DNA of 64,000 bases from Rhodanobacter thiooxydans (GTDB lineage: Bacteria > Pseudomonadota > Gammaproteobacteria > Xanthomonadales > Rhodanobacteraceae). The translations under genes were made by a program, and so were the position numbers. The stretch is from the NCBI RefSeq assembly GCF_030291135.1, contig NZ_CP127409.1:1550001-1614000 (forward strand). Reading direction: 5' to 3'. The notes under the pieces were generated by a model. It was given only the letters and a program-made list of their open reading frames with translations, was not told the DNA's origin and made no database searches. The stretch's first letter is position 1, and every line of letters starts with the position of its first letter. This document shows positions 11,736-22,080 of this stretch, one piece after another.

Positions 11736-12686
11736 CTAAAGCCTCAGCGCCTGCAGTTCGCTGGCCGGTTCGGCACGTTCCCACACCTCGTCGAAGTGCT
11801 GCTGCAGCGGCGCCTGGGCGGCGCGGTCGCGGCGCGCGGCGCGACCTTGCGCGCGGTCGGCCTCGGGCAGGAACAGGTAGCCGCCGGCGTCGTTGAGCAA
11901 GTAAGCCGAGATGTAGGCGCGGTCGGCCTCCTCCATCGGCGTGCGGATCCGGATCGCGCTGGGCAGGCGCTGGGCCAGTGCAATCAGGCGATGGTCGTTG
12001 CGCAGGGCGGCGGCCGGGTCGTGCAGCAGGATGCGGATCTGCGCGCCGCGGCCGGAGATCGCGATGCGCCGCAGTTCGGCCAGCTCTTCCGCACTGGCGT
12101 AGCTGTCGTTGCCCAGCAGCGGCAGGTAGATCGACAACTGGTGGCGCGCATCGGCCAGCAGTTGCCGGCGAGTTTCGGCTGTCTCGCCTTGCGTGCCGGC
12201 GGGCAGCGTGGCGACGTCGCGCGGCGGCGCGGCATCGGCGGCCGCTGCGGACAGGTCCAGGCGCATCGCCCGGTGCGCCAGGCCGGCGTCCTCGAACTCC
12301 TCGCCGTACGCCACGAAATTCTCGCGTTCGTAGAAACCGATCGCACTGACCTGGGCGTCCAGCGCCACGTCCGGCCAGCCCTGCGTGCGGGCGCGGACGA
12401 CCAGTTCGCGCAACATCGTCACGCCCACGCCGCGACCGCGCCACTCCTGCAGCACGGCCATGCGGCCGATCTTGTGTGCCGGCGTGAGCCGGCCGCAACC
12501 GATCGGCCGGCCGGCCTCGTCGCGGGCCAGCACGTGCCAGCAATCCGTGTCCAGCCCGTCGCGTTCGCGCTGCTCGGGCACGCCCTGTTCCAGGATGAAC
12601 ACCACCTCGCGCAGGTCGAGCAGGGCAGCACGCTGGTCCTCGCGTGACCAGTCGGCAATCTCGACGTGGAAATCCTGCAGCTTCAT
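11736..12686 (-). CDS. GNAT N-acetyltransferase with an uncharacterised C-terminal domain
   Basis: 316 residues. The N-terminal half (about 1-150) is a GNAT fold: REVVFILEQGVPEQRERDG, then IGRMAVLQEWRGRGVG, where RGRGVG is the acetyl-CoA pyrophosphate loop, and AIGFYERENF. The remaining 160 or so residues (QLLADARHQLSIYLPLLGND onward) are not GNAT. They contain a repeated-looking LAELRRIAISGRGAQIRILLHD segment reminiscent of the phospholipase-D-like regulatory folds seen in some xanthomonad proteins; I cannot assign it. The acetyl acceptor is unknown. The start ATGA overlaps the stop of the upstream roxA gene, so the two are translationally coupled. Confidence 0.8.
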   Translation of the reverse strand: MKLQDFHVEIADWSREDQRAALLDLREVVFILEQGVPEQRERDGLDTDCWHVLARDEAGRPIGCGRLTPAHKIGRMAVLQEWRGRGVGVTMLRELVVRARTQGWPDVALDAQVSAIGFYERENFVAYGEEFEDAGLAHRAMRLDLSAAAADAAPPRDVATLPAGTQGETAETRRQLLADARHQLSIYLPLLGNDSYASAEELAELRRIAISGRGAQIRILLHDPAAALRNDHRLIALAQRLPSAIRIRTPMEEADRAYISAYLLNDAGGYLFLPEADRAQGRAARRDRAAQAPLQQHFDEVWERAEPASELQALRL

Positions 12687-13879
12687 CGGCGGCGGCGTGG
12701 CTTGTGCGGCTGCAGGTGGCCGTCGTTGACCAGCGCCAGCAGCAGGGCGCGTTCGCTGGCATCGAGCTTGCGCCCGGCCTCGAACGCGCGCTGTTCGCAC
12801 AGCTGCTGCGCCAGCGCCGGCGTGGCCGGGTACGGCTGGCCGCTGGCGTACAGCGTGCAGCCGGACTTGCCGCGGCTCCACGCCAGCCGCGACCACGGGT
12901 GGCGCAGCAACTGCGCACCGGCATCGAGCTGTTTCGCCAGCATGGCCTCGGTCAGCGGCCTGGCCGGCGGCACCGGCACTTGCGCACTGCGGTAGCGGGT
13001 GACAAAACGACCGAACCATTCGCGCAGCAGATCCTCGCGCAGGGCGGCGGCGAACGGCAGCGCGTCCTTCAGACGCTCGATCGCGGCGCGGTCGATCTCG
13101 CCGGTGGCGGTGGCCGGCTTCAGGTCCGGGTCGGCGTAGCGCAATTCTTCCGGCAGATGCTCGGCGATGAAGTCGGCCAGGTCGCCGGTCAGCTCGGCCT
13201 GCGACGGTGCGCGCATGCCGACGGAGAAGGTCATGCACGGGCCACCGAAGGCCACCCCGTCGTGCGGCACGCCGGGCGGCAGGTACAGCATGTCACCCGG
13301 TTCCAGCAGCCATTCGTGGGTCGGTTCGAACTGCACCAGCTGCTTCAGTTCCACGTCGGGGCGGAACGCCTTCGGCGCCAGCGGGTCGTCGCTGATCGCC
13401 CAGTGGCGCTGGCCCAGGCCCTGGATCAGGAACACGTCGTACTGGTCGATGTGGGCGCCGACGCCGCCGCCGGGCTCGGCGTAGGAGACCATCACGTCGT
13501 CCACGCGCCAGCTCGGCAGGAAGCGGAAGTGTTCCAGCAACTGAGCTACATCCGCGTCCCACTTGTCGACGTCCTGCACCAGCAGGGTCCAGCCGCTGTC
13601 GGGGGTATTGGCGAAGTCGGCCTCGTCGAGCGGACTCGATTTGACCTGCCAGCGATCACGCTTCTCGTCGTGCACGATCAGCCGCGCCAGCGCAGTCGGT
13701 TCGCAGGCCAGGCCGGCCAGGTCGTCCGGCTGCAGTGGTGGCTGGAAGTCGGGGAAGGCGTGGCGGACCAGCAGCGGACGCTTCTGCCAGTAGTCGCGCA
13801 GGAAGCGGGCGGGCGGCATGCCCAGCGGCTGCTTCGCGGAGCCGCGGACTTCGATCGGAAAGGAGGCTGGCTTGGTCAT
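12683..13879 (-). CDS. roxA: Ribosomal oxygenase RoxA/YcfD: 50S ribosomal protein L16 arginine hydroxylase
   Basis: 398 residues, a JmjC-type cupin that uses Fe(II) and 2-oxoglutarate. The metal triad is visible: His143 and Asp145 in GAHIDQYDVF and His206 in PPGVPHDGVAF. The N-terminal FLRDYWQKRPLLVRHAF and the C-terminal dimerisation/winged-helix part match YcfD, which hydroxylates an arginine of L16. The length is close to E. coli YcfD (373). It overlaps the downstream acetyltransferase gene by four bases. Its cosubstrate is the substrate of the neighbouring SucAB complex, but that may be coincidence. Confidence 0.88.
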   Translation of the reverse strand: MTKPASFPIEVRGSAKQPLGMPPARFLRDYWQKRPLLVRHAFPDFQPPLQPDDLAGLACEPTALARLIVHDEKRDRWQVKSSPLDEADFANTPDSGWTLLVQDVDKWDADVAQLLEHFRFLPSWRVDDVMVSYAEPGGGVGAHIDQYDVFLIQGLGQRHWAISDDPLAPKAFRPDVELKQLVQFEPTHEWLLEPGDMLYLPPGVPHDGVAFGGPCMTFSVGMRAPSQAELTGDLADFIAEHLPEELRYADPDLKPATATGEIDRAAIERLKDALPFAAALREDLLREWFGRFVTRYRSAQVPVPPARPLTEAMLAKQLDAGAQLLRHPWSRLAWSRGKSGCTLYASGQPYPATPALAQQLCEQRAFEAGRKLDASERALLLALVNDGHLQPHKPRRRR

Positions 13880-13913
13880 GCGCGCATTGTAGCGGCGACC
13901 GGCGGGGGTGATG

Positions 13914-14666
13914 TCAGTGCAGCGCCTTCACCACGTTGTTGAGACCCAGTGCCAGCACCGCGGTGGCGGCCAGCAGCGTCGCGGCCCGTGCCGGCATGCG
14001 CCGGGCCAGCAGGGCGCCAAACGGGGCGGCAAGCATGCCGCCGGCGATCAGGCCGAGCACGGCGACGCCGTTGGTGGCGCCGACATGCATCAGGAAACTG
14101 ACGCTGGCGGCCGCGCTGACCACGCACTTGGCCAGGTGCACGGTACCGATCACCGTGCGCGGCGTGGCGCCACGGGCAACCAGGGTGGTCACGGTCAGCG
14201 CGCTCCAGCCGCCGCCGGCCACGGCATCGGCGAAACCGGCAACCAGTCCCAGCGGGCGGGTGGCACGCGGCACCACGTCGTCATGGCCACGGTCGCGCCG
14301 CATCGCCCGTCGCAGCAGGAATACACCCATGCCCAGCATGTAGACGGTGAGCGCCAGTCGCATCCAGTTTGCCGGTGCATGAGTGACCACGTAGGCGCCG
14401 ATCACGGCACCGATCGCGCCGGGAATGGCCAGCGTCCAGAACAGCTGCCGCCGCACGTTGCCGGCCGCCAGGTGGCTGAGGCCGGAGGCACCGCAGGTGA
14501 AGGTCTCCGCGTAGTGCACGCTGGCGCTGGCCACCGCCGGCGGCAGGCCCAGCCCCAGCAGCATCGCCGCCGAGACGACACCGTAAGCCATACCCAGCGC
14601 ACCATCGACCAGCTGGGCGAATACGCCCACGGCGGCGAAGGTCAGAAATTCGGATAGTGGAGGCAT
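13914..14666 (-). CDS. TauE/SafE-family membrane transporter (candidate sulfite/organosulfonate exporter)
   Basis: 250 residues from the ATG at 14666 (MPPLSEFLTFAAVG); an ATG at 14678 is possible, and neither has a clear ribosome site. About eight hydrophobic segments are visible. The first half has GALGMAYGVVSAAMLLGLGL and the second half has GFADAVAGGGWSALTV, the paired repeat halves of the TauE/SafE (DUF81) family. Members move sulfite, sulfonates or related anions across the inner membrane. Divergence from cysJIH over a shared intergenic region suggests a role in sulfite or sulfate handling. That substrate is inference. Confidence 0.8.
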   Translation of the reverse strand: MPPLSEFLTFAAVGVFAQLVDGALGMAYGVVSAAMLLGLGLPPAVASASVHYAETFTCGASGLSHLAAGNVRRQLFWTLAIPGAIGAVIGAYVVTHAPANWMRLALTVYMLGMGVFLLRRAMRRDRGHDDVVPRATRPLGLVAGFADAVAGGGWSALTVTTLVARGATPRTVIGTVHLAKCVVSAAASVSFLMHVGATNGVAVLGLIAGGMLAAPFGALLARRMPARAATLLAATAVLALGLNNVVKALH

Positions 14667-14795
14667 GGGCGGGGACATCCGTGCGCGATGCGGAAGTGTA
14701 GCAAGTATCGGAAGCGGGTCCGCCGCCCGGAAATAAGGCCTCGGCATAAGCACATGTCGACATATCCTTTCCCGGGCATGCGGTTAAAAAATAAT

Positions 14796-14823
14796 TTGGA
14801 CGTCAAGAATTATGGACGTCCAA
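14796..14823. promoter_or_regulatory. Candidate regulatory site upstream of cysJ: inverted TTGGACGTC repeats
   Basis: TTGGACGTC at 14796-14804 and GACGTCCAA at 14815-14823 form an inverted repeat. Equally, TGGACGTC recurs 16 bases apart, the periodicity of two 8-bp met boxes (AGACGTCT). The site ends three bases before the GGAG ribosome site of cysJ, so a bound protein would block transcription. CysB control is the alternative explanation. Confidence 0.5.
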
Positions 14824-14834
14824 ATGGAGTCGCC

Positions 14835-16685
14835 GTGAATACCGTCGCCGTACCGAACCTTCCTGCGCCAAGCCTCGATGCAGACAAGCTGGCCCGGCTG
14901 ACCCGTGAACTGGAGAGCCTGACGGCGGCCCAGCTGTACTGGATTGCCGCATGGAGCGCGGCGCAGGCCGAGCAGGTGCAACGCGGCGGGACGACAGTTG
15001 TGCCGGTGGGGCAGCCGGCCGGGTGGCTGAGCATCGTCTACGGCAGCCAGACCGGCAACGCGAAGCGCATCGCCGAGCAGCTGGCCAGTCGTGCTGAAGC
15101 AGCCGGCCTGCCGGTGCGGCTGCTGCGCGCCGATGCCTATCCGCAGCGCGAGCTGGTACAGGAACGCCATCTGCTGCTGGTGATCAGCACCCAGGGCGAC
15201 GGTGAGCCGCCGGACGACGCGCGCGGCCTGTTCGAGTTCATCAGCGGCAAGCGCGCGCCGAAGCTGCCGGCGCTGCAATTCGCGGTGCTGGGGCTGGGCG
15301 ATTCGAGCTACCCGCAGTTCTGCACGATCGGCCGCCAGCTCGACGTTCGCCTGGCCGAGCTGGGTGGCAGCCGCCTCGCTTCCTTCGGCGAAGCGGACGT
15401 GGAGGTCGAGGCCGTCGCTGCGCCGTGGGTGGAGCAGGCGTTGGAGCAGGCGCGGGAGCGGCTGCGCCAGGCCGGCGCGCCGGTGCGGGCGACCCCGCTG
15501 CACGTGGTGCCAAGCCGCAGCGCCTGGTCGCGCGAACAACCCTTCGCCGCCACCGTGCTGGCCAACCAGCGCATCGTGGCGCGCGACAGCGCGCGCGACG
15601 TGCGCCATGTCGAGTTGTCGCTGGAAGGCTCCGGCCTGCACTACCAGCCGGGCGATGCGCTGGGCGTGTGGCCGCACAATCCGCCGGCACTGGTCGAGCA
15701 ATGGCTGGAAATCCTGCAACTGGACGGCGCGCAGCCAGTGACCCACCAGCAGCGCACCTTGCCGCTGCGGCAGTGGCTGGGCCACGAGCGCGAGATCACC
15801 CGGCTGCACCGCGGCTTCATCAGTGCGCTGGCGACCGCCGGCGGCCACGACGAACTGGCCAGACTGCTGCAGCCGGAGCAGTCGGCGCAGTTCGCGGCGG
15901 TACTGGCCGACGAGCAGCCGATCGACCTGCTGCGCCGCTACCCGGCGACATGGCAAGCCGAGACGCTGCTGGCGGCGTTGCGGCCACTGGCGCCGCGGCT
16001 GTACTCGATCGCCTCCAGCACAAAGGCGGTGGGCGAGGAGGTGCACCTGACCGTGGCGGTGGTGGATTACCAGGCGCACGGCAGCGCGCACTGGGGCGCC
16101 GCCTCCTCGTTGCTCGCCGCGACCGGCGAGGACGGCAAGCTGCCGGTATTCATCGAGCCGAACGAGCGCTTCCGCCTGCCGGCCGATGGCTCGCGCGACA
16201 TCATCATGATCGGGCCGGGCACCGGCGTGGCGCCGTTCCGCGCGTTCGTGCAGGAACGGCGCGAAAGCGGCGCCACGGGCCGCAACTGGCTGTTCTTCGG
16301 CAACCGCCACTTCGCCAGCGATTTCCTCTACCAGGTGGAGTGGCAGCAGGCGCTGCAGGACGGCTCGCTGCACCGGCTCGACCTGGCGTTCTCGCGGGAC
16401 CACGCTTTTTCTGAAAGTCCGCACAAGGATGTGCGGGGTGTTGCGAGGGATTCGCATAAGACCTATGTCCAGGATCGCCTGCGCGAACACGGCGCCGAGC
16501 TGCATGAGTGGCTGGAGAACGGCGCACACCTCTATGTCTGCGGCGACGCGAAACACATGGCCCGCGACGTGCATGCCGCGCTGGTCGACGTGATCGTGGC
16601 CCACGGCAACCAGTCAGCCGACGAGGCGAACGCCTGGCTCGGCGATCTCCTGCAACAGGGCCGCTACGCCCGCGACGTGTACTGA
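14835..16685 (+). CDS. cysJ: Assimilatory NADPH-sulfite reductase flavoprotein alpha subunit
   Basis: 616 residues from the GTG at 14835, which has GGAG five bases ahead; an upstream ATG in the same frame would include the operator in the gene. It has an FMN flavodoxin domain ([15 protein letters not shown], then [12 protein letters not shown]) and a connecting FAD domain. The ferredoxin-NADP reductase lobe has [21 protein letters not shown] and [13 protein letters not shown], ending RYARDVY. It passes NADPH electrons to CysI for the six-electron reduction of sulfite to sulfide. cysI starts one base after its stop. Confidence 0.96.
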   Translation: MNTVAVPNLPAPSLDADKLARLTRELESLTAAQLYWIAAWSAAQAEQVQRGGTTVVPVGQPAGWLSIVYGSQTGNAKRIAEQLASRAEAAGLPVRLLRADAYPQRELVQERHLLLVISTQGDGEPPDDARGLFEFISGKRAPKLPALQFAVLGLGDSSYPQFCTIGRQLDVRLAELGGSRLASFGEADVEVEAVAAPWVEQALEQARERLRQAGAPVRATPLHVVPSRSAWSREQPFAATVLANQRIVARDSARDVRHVELSLEGSGLHYQPGDALGVWPHNPPALVEQWLEILQLDGAQPVTHQQRTLPLRQWLGHEREITRLHRGFISALATAGGHDELARLLQPEQSAQFAAVLADEQPIDLLRRYPATWQAETLLAALRPLAPRLYSIASSTKAVGEEVHLTVAVVDYQAHGSAHWGAASSLLAATGEDGKLPVFIEPNERFRLPADGSRDIIMIGPGTGVAPFRAFVQERRESGATGRNWLFFGNRHFASDFLYQVEWQQALQDGSLHRLDLAFSRDHAFSESPHKDVRGVARDSHKTYVQDRLREHGAELHEWLENGAHLYVCGDAKHMARDVHAALVDVIVAHGNQSADEANAWLGDLLQQGRYARDVY

Positions 16686-16686
16686 C

Positions 16687-18387
16687 ATGAGCACGAAACT
16701 CTCGCACCTCGAACACATCAAGGCGGCCAGCCGCTTCCTGCGCGGCACCATCGCCGAGGGTCTGGCCGACGCGGTCACCGGCGCGATCAGCGACGACGAC
16801 ACCAAACTGCTGAAGTTCCACGGCAGCTACCAGCAGGATGACCGCGACCTGCGCGAGGAGCGCCGCAAGCAGAAGCTGGAACCGGCCTACTCGTTCATGC
16901 TGCGCGCACGCCTGCCCAGCGGCGTGGTGACGCCGGCGCAGTGGCTGGTGTTCGACCGCATCGCCCGCGAATACGCCAGCGGCACGCTGCGCATCACCAC
17001 GCGGCAGACCTTCCAGTGGCACGGCATCATCAAGCGCAAGCTGAAGCCGACTATCGCGGCGATCCACGAGGCGCTGGCCACCACCATCGCCGCCTGCGGC
17101 GACGTGGTGCGCAACGTGGTCAGCACGGCGAACCCGGTGGAGTCGGCCGCGCATGCCGAGGCGTATGCCTGGGCCACGCGGCTCTCGACCGAACTGGCAC
17201 CGAAGACGCGCGCCTATCATGAGATCTGGCTGGACGGCGAGAAGCTGCACGGTGATCCCGTGGAAGAGAGCGAGCCGCTGTACGGCGCCACCTACCTGCC
17301 TCGCAAGTTCAAGATCGGCCTGGCGATCCCGCCGCTCAATGACATCGACGTGTTTGCGCAGGATCTGGGCCTGATCGCGATCGTCGAGCAGGGCAGGCTG
17401 CGCGGCTTCAACATTGCCGTCGGCGGCGGCATGGGCGCGACCCATGGCGACGCCAGCACCTACCCGCGGCTGGCCAGCGTGATCGGTTTCGCCACGCCGG
17501 AACAGTTGTTCGCGGTGGCCGAGGCGGCGATCGGCGTGCAGCGCGACTGGGGCGACCGGGCCGAACGCAAGCACGCTAGGTTGAAGTACACGCTGGACCG
17601 GCACGGTCTGGACGCCTTCAAGGCCGAGCTGGAATCGCGCCTCGGCCACGCGCTGGCCGCGCCGCGTGCGTACCGCTTCGAGCACAACGGCGACCGCTAC
17701 GGCTGGGTCGAGGGCCACGACGGCCGCTGGCATCTCACCCTGCACATCGAATCCGGCCGGCTCGCCGACGTGGGCGAGCGGCGCTGGCTCAGCGGCCTGC
17801 GCGAGCTGGCGAAGGTGCATGCCGGCGACTTCCGCCTGACCTGCAACCAGAACGTGATCGTGGCGAACGTCGCGGCGAGCGAGCGCGAGCGCATCGACGC
17901 GATCGTGCGCGAGCACGGGCTTGACGGCTACCGCAAGCAGAGCGCGATCCGCCGCCATGCGATCGCCTGCGTGGCGCTGCCCACCTGCGGCCTGGCGATG
18001 GCCGAAAGTGAGCGCTACCTGCCGGCGCTGCTGCCGAAGCTGGAGGCGTTGCTCGATCGACATGGCCTGGCCGACGCGCCGATCCTGCTGCGCTTGTCCG
18101 GCTGCCCGAACGGCTGCTCGCGGCCGTACCTGGGCGAGATCGCCCTGGTCGGTCGCGGGCCGGGGCGCTACGACCTGCGTCTGGGCGCCGACTTCAGCGG
18201 CCAGCGGCTGAACCAGGTCTATCGCGAGAACGTGGACGAAGCGGCGATCCTCGCCGCGCTCGATCCGCTGTTCGCGCGCTACGCCGCCGAACGTGCGGAC
18301 GGCGAGGGCTTCGGCGATTTCCTGCTGCGTGCCGGTATCCTCGCGCCGCTGCCGTCGCGGCGCATTCCGGCGGAACTGCTCGCGTGA
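16687..18387 (+). CDS. cysI: Assimilatory sulfite reductase hemoprotein beta subunit
   Basis: 566 residues, the siroheme/4Fe-4S catalytic subunit. The four cluster cysteines are Cys428 and Cys434 (CVALPTC) and Cys473 and Cys477 ([10 protein letters not shown]). The paired ferrite-like half-domains are recognisable by [13 protein letters not shown] and [13 protein letters not shown]. The length agrees with E. coli CysI (570). It is one base downstream of cysJ and overlaps the cysH start, giving a tight cysJIH operon. The siroheme cofactor would be made by the CysG encoded 2 kb downstream. Confidence 0.97.
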   Translation: MSTKLSHLEHIKAASRFLRGTIAEGLADAVTGAISDDDTKLLKFHGSYQQDDRDLREERRKQKLEPAYSFMLRARLPSGVVTPAQWLVFDRIAREYASGTLRITTRQTFQWHGIIKRKLKPTIAAIHEALATTIAACGDVVRNVVSTANPVESAAHAEAYAWATRLSTELAPKTRAYHEIWLDGEKLHGDPVEESEPLYGATYLPRKFKIGLAIPPLNDIDVFAQDLGLIAIVEQGRLRGFNIAVGGGMGATHGDASTYPRLASVIGFATPEQLFAVAEAAIGVQRDWGDRAERKHARLKYTLDRHGLDAFKAELESRLGHALAAPRAYRFEHNGDRYGWVEGHDGRWHLTLHIESGRLADVGERRWLSGLRELAKVHAGDFRLTCNQNVIVANVAASERERIDAIVREHGLDGYRKQSAIRRHAIACVALPTCGLAMAESERYLPALLPKLEALLDRHGLADAPILLRLSGCPNGCSRPYLGEIALVGRGPGRYDLRLGADFSGQRLNQVYRENVDEAAILAALDPLFARYAAERADGEGFGDFLLRAGILAPLPSRRIPAELLA

Positions 18388-19106
18388 GTGCCGTGCTCCT
18401 CGAGCAGGCTCCGCACGAGCCGCGCGCGCTGGCCGCGTTGAACGCCATGCTGTCCCGGCTCGACGCCGAACGCCGGGTGGCGTGGGCGCTGGAAAACGTC
18501 GCCGGCGAGCACGTGCTGTCGTCCAGCTTCGGCGCGCAGTCGGCGGTGTCGCTGCACCTGGTGACGCGGCAGCGGCCGTCACTGCCGGTGGTGCTGATCG
18601 ACACCGGATACCTGTTTGCCGAGACGTACCGCTTCGTCGACGAGTTGACCGAGCGACTCGGGCTGAACCTCAAGGTGTACAGCTCGCCGCTCAGTCCCGC
18701 CTGGATGGAAGCGCGCCACGGGCGGTTGTGGGAGCAGGGCGTGGCCGGGCTCGACCACTACAACCGGCTGCGCAAGGTCGAGCCGATGCAGCGTGCGCTG
18801 GCCGACCTGCACGCCGTCGGCTGGTTCGCCGGCCTGCGCCGCGGGCAGTCGCGGAGCCGGGCGGCGATCGAGTTCGCGGCGATCCGCAACGGCCGCTGGA
18901 AGTTTCATCCGCTGGCCGACTGGAGCGATCGCGACATCGGCCAGTACCTCGCGCGCCACGGCCTGCCGTACCACCCGTTGTGGCAGCAGGGCTACGTCTC
19001 GATCGGCGACAGCCACACCAGCCATCGCTGGGAGCCGGGCATGGACGCCGAGGACACCCGTTTCTTCGGGCTCAAGCGCGAATGCGGACTGCACAGCATC
19101 GCGTAG
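18384..19106 (+). CDS. cysH: Phosphoadenosine phosphosulfate (PAPS) reductase
   Basis: 240 residues. It reduces PAPS to sulfite with thioredoxin. It has the nucleotide-binding loop [21 protein letters not shown], and the catalytic Cys234 in the C-terminal KRECGLH. The CCXXRK...CXXC cysteines that bind a 4Fe-4S cluster in APS reductases are absent, so this is the PAPS-specific form. The GTG start overlaps the cysI stop (GTGA), indicating translational coupling. No cysD, cysN or cysC lies in the window. Confidence 0.95.
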   Translation: MSAVLLEQAPHEPRALAALNAMLSRLDAERRVAWALENVAGEHVLSSSFGAQSAVSLHLVTRQRPSLPVVLIDTGYLFAETYRFVDELTERLGLNLKVYSSPLSPAWMEARHGRLWEQGVAGLDHYNRLRKVEPMQRALADLHAVGWFAGLRRGQSRSRAAIEFAAIRNGRWKFHPLADWSDRDIGQYLARHGLPYHPLWQQGYVSIGDSHTSHRWEPGMDAEDTRFFGLKRECGLHSIA

Positions 19107-19146
19107 ACTTTCCGCGCTGGCTCGTCGGGCCTACATCTGGCAGCTT

Positions 19147-19227
19147 CGTAGGGCGGGCGGTGCCCGCCGCTCTTGCCACATTTCATCGCGAGGTGCCGGA
19201 AAAGCGGCGGGCGGTGCCCGCCCTACG
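19147..19227. repeat. Inverted repeat with self-complementary arms after cysH
   Basis: The left arm 19147-19171 and right arm 19203-19227 are inverted copies; the mismatch lies in the central GGTGCC/GGCACC core. Each arm is itself nearly palindromic (GGGCGGTGCCCGCC). The layout is that of a REP doublet between the convergent cysH and LysR genes. It may also act as a terminator. Confidence 0.7.
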
Positions 19228-19235
19228 AAACGGTT

Positions 19236-20231
19236 TCAGGCGGCGTCGGGCAGCGCGGTGGGCGGACGCTCCCGCCAGTGCGGCACCGCTGGCCACTCGA
19301 TGGTCGCAGCATCGGCAGCCAGCGCGCGCACCACGTCGCGGCGGTCCAGGTGCGGCGCGAACTGCGCGATGAACTCCAGCACGTATTCGCGCAGCACGCT
19401 TTCACGGCGCAGCACGATCCAGGTCGTGCACTGGGGAAACAGGTGATCGGCCGGCAGCGCACGCAGGTCGGTATCGCTTTCCAGCATCGCCATCTCGGCC
19501 AGTACGCCGATGCCCAGGCCGGTGCGCACGTAGGTCTTGATCAGGTCGGCGTCGCCGGCGGTCATCGTGATCTGCGGATGCAGGTCGACGGCCTCGAACG
19601 CACGGCGCAGCGAGGAGTCGGGCTTCAGCGAGGAGTCGTAGCTGACCAGCGGCAACGCGGCCAGCTGGTCGAGCGTGGGCGGTTTCCCGCCCGCGCCCAG
19701 CGGATGCCCCTGCGGCGCCACGATCACCCGCTGCCAGCGGTAGGCCGGCAGCGCGATGCCCGTGGCTGGGGGCGCGCCGGCGGTGCTGATCACCGCCAGG
19801 TCGACGCGGCCGGCCTCCAGCTGGGCCAGCACTTCGCTATCGCGGCCCGGCTGCAGGTGCACGCTGACCTGCGGGTAGCTGCGGCTCAGCGCGCCGATCG
19901 CGGCGGGCAGGGCGAAGCGGGCCTGGGTGTGGGTGGTGGCGATGCGCAGCTCGCCGCGCGCCTCGTTGCGCAGGTTGGCGGCGATCGCACGGATGTTGGC
20001 CGTCTCGGCGAGGATCGTGCGGGCGCGTTCCAGCACGTGCCGGCCGGCGTGGGTCACCGCGTCCAGGCTCTTGCCCTTGCGCACGAACAGCTGGAAGCCC
20101 AGTTCGTCCTCAAGCTGCTTGAGCCGCTTGCTCAGGCCGGGCTGGGTGGCGTGGACGCGCTCGGCGGCCAGCGTGATGTTGAGGCCGGAGTCGGCGATGG
20201 CAACGAGGTAGCGTAATTGGGTCAGCGTCAT
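19236..20231 (-). CDS. cysB: LysR-family regulator, CysB type
   Basis: 331 residues, close to CysB (324). The N-terminal winged helix reads [39 protein letters not shown], with the LNIT and QPGLSK pattern typical of CysB/Cbl rather than generic LysR. The effector domain includes [11 protein letters not shown] and [21 protein letters not shown], the parts of CysB that contact N-acetylserine or sulfate/thiosulfate. I chose the ATG at 20231 over the longer frame because MTLTQLRYL is the conserved N terminus. It lies between cysJIH and cysG-cysK and is divergent from cysG, so it likely controls sulfate assimilation here. Confidence 0.88.
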   Translation of the reverse strand: MTLTQLRYLVAIADSGLNITLAAERVHATQPGLSKRLKQLEDELGFQLFVRKGKSLDAVTHAGRHVLERARTILAETANIRAIAANLRNEARGELRIATTHTQARFALPAAIGALSRSYPQVSVHLQPGRDSEVLAQLEAGRVDLAVISTAGAPPATGIALPAYRWQRVIVAPQGHPLGAGGKPPTLDQLAALPLVSYDSSLKPDSSLRRAFEAVDLHPQITMTAGDADLIKTYVRTGLGIGVLAEMAMLESDTDLRALPADHLFPQCTTWIVLRRESVLREYVLEFIAQFAPHLDRRDVVRALAADAATIEWPAVPHWRERPPTALPDAA

Positions 20232-20542
20232 GGCGATGGTCTCGTGGGCAGTCGGGATCGTGGGATCGGGGCGCGGACGGAACACGGATACATCGCATGG
20301 CACGGGCCGGCAGCGTGCATGGAGCCTGGGCAAAGGCGGCCGACCTAGGGTCGCGGGCGGGTTCGTGGTGGTGGGTTGGACGAATCATGATTGGACGTCT
20401 ATACGGCCATTTTGCCGAATGGTCAAGTGTGGCGCGCTTCATAACGCAGCGGCATATGGACACAAGCGCAGATCATTTGCCGGGGCGATGGCGCTTGCGT
20501 AGCGTGGTTTTGCCCTCCCTTGCACGCCGCGGTTCCGCCCGA
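20232..20542. promoter_or_regulatory. Divergent cysB/cysG promoter region with a GGACGTC-TATACGGCCA site
   Basis: No gene is supported in these 311 bases. TTGGACG occurs at 20376-20382 and again at 20391-20397. From 20393 the sequence reads GGACGTCTATACGGCCA. This matches 15 of 17 bases of a site just ahead of the methionine aminotransferase gene (36680-36696), and GGACGTC also occurs twice ahead of cysJ. TATACG could serve as a -10 box, which would give cysG a leader of about 130 nt. Confidence 0.45.
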
Positions 20543-22012
20543 ATGAAGCTCTATCCCCTGTTCGCCGACCTGTCCCGCCGCGCCGTGCTGGTGGTGGGCG
20601 GCGGCGCGGTGGCCGAGCGCAAGGTGGCAGCCCTGCTCGGCGCGCAGGCGCAGATTACCGTGAACGCACCCGAGCTCACCCCGCAGCTGCAGCGCTGGGT
20701 GGCGGCAGGGCGCATCGCCCATCGCCCCGATGCGTTTCGCGAGGCGTGGCTGGAGCGGGTCTGGCTGGTGGTGGCCGCCACCTCCGACACCGAGCTGAAC
20801 CGGCTGATCGCCACCTTCGCCGGGCTGCGGCGGATCTTCGTCAACGTGGTCGACGACGCCGCGCTGTCCAGCTTCCACGTGCCGGCGGTGGTGGATCGCG
20901 CGCCGTTGACCATCGCGATCTCCAGCGGCGGCGAGGCGCCGATGCTGGCGCGGCTGCTGCGCGAGCGGCTGGAAACCCTGCTCGACCATTCGCTGGGCGC
21001 GCTGGCCACGCTGACGGCACGCCTGCGCCGGCGCATCCGCCTGCGCTATCCGGAGCCGGCGGCGCGGCGCGGGTTCTACGAGGAACTGTTTGCCGGTCCG
21101 GTCGCCGCGCTGCTGCGCCAGGGCCGGCCGGACGAGGCCTGGCAGGCGGCCGGGCAGGCACTGGCGGCGCCGTCGCCCGCCCGGACCGGCTCGGTGGTGC
21201 TGGTCGGCGCCGGCCCCGGCGATCCGGGCCTGCTGACCCTGCGCGCGCTGCGTGCGCTGAACGAGGCCGACGTGATCCTGCACGACCGGCTGGTCAGCGC
21301 CGAGGTGCTGGAGCTGGCCCGGCGCGACGCCGAGCGGATCGAAGTGGGCAAGCAGGCCGGCCACCACCACACCACCCAGGACGGCATCCACGCGCTGCTG
21401 CTGCAGCACGCGCGGGCGGGGCGGAGGGTGGTGCGGCTGAAGGGCGGCGACCCGTTCGTGTTCGGCCGCGGCGGCGAGGAGCTGGAGTTCCTGCGCGCCA
21501 ACGGCATCCCCTACGAAGTGGTGCCCGGCATCACCGCGGCCGTCGCCTGCGCGGCTTACGCTGGCGTGCCGCTGACCCATCGCGACCATGCGCAGTCGGT
21601 GCGTTTCGTCACCGCGCATTGCCAGTCCTCGCGCGACAGCCTGGACTGGGTCGCGCTGGCGCAGGAGCGGCAGACCCTGGCCGTGTACATGGGCGTGGCC
21701 GAGCTGGCCGAGCTGCAGGCCCGGCTGGTCGCGCATGGCCGCGCGCCGTCGACGCCGTTCGCCCTGGTCGAGAACGGCTCGCGCCCGGAGCAGCGGGTGG
21801 TCACCGGCACCCTGGCCCATCTGGCCGAGCGGGCCAAGGCCCACGGGGTGCGTTCGCCGGCATTGCTGATCCTGGGCGAAGTGGCGTCGCTGGCCACCTC
21901 GCTGGCCTGGTTCGGGGCGCCGCCGCTGGGTGCCGCGGTACATGACATCCGCCCCGCGCGCGCGGCCGGCCTGGTCGCCACCGACGTACTGGCGGCGGTG
22001 CACCGCGCCTGA
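20543..22012 (+). CDS. cysG: Siroheme synthase, fused precorrin-2 dehydrogenase/ferrochelatase and uroporphyrinogen-III methyltransferase
   Basis: 489 residues. The N-terminal Met8/SirC half (1-205) has the NAD motif [12 protein letters not shown] and the dimerisation part. It oxidises precorrin-2 and inserts iron. The C-terminal SUMT half (about 215-470) has [29 protein letters not shown] and [21 protein letters not shown]. It methylates uroporphyrinogen III twice with S-adenosylmethionine. The product is siroheme for CysI. The ATG at 20543 ([20 protein letters not shown]) matches the family N terminus; its ribosome site is poor. Placement beside cysJIH and cysK fits a sulfur regulon. Confidence 0.95.
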   Translation: MKLYPLFADLSRRAVLVVGGGAVAERKVAALLGAQAQITVNAPELTPQLQRWVAAGRIAHRPDAFREAWLERVWLVVAATSDTELNRLIATFAGLRRIFVNVVDDAALSSFHVPAVVDRAPLTIAISSGGEAPMLARLLRERLETLLDHSLGALATLTARLRRRIRLRYPEPAARRGFYEELFAGPVAALLRQGRPDEAWQAAGQALAAPSPARTGSVVLVGAGPGDPGLLTLRALRALNEADVILHDRLVSAEVLELARRDAERIEVGKQAGHHHTTQDGIHALLLQHARAGRRVVRLKGGDPFVFGRGGEELEFLRANGIPYEVVPGITAAVACAAYAGVPLTHRDHAQSVRFVTAHCQSSRDSLDWVALAQERQTLAVYMGVAELAELQARLVAHGRAPSTPFALVENGSRPEQRVVTGTLAHLAERAKAHGVRSPALLILGEVASLATSLAWFGAPPLGAAVHDIRPARAAGLVATDVLAAVHRA

Positions 22013-22080
22013 CGGTAGTTTCACCCGGGCGCGAGCATGCTCTCGCGACCGCCTTTCACCTTGCCAGACGGAGCCTTCCC

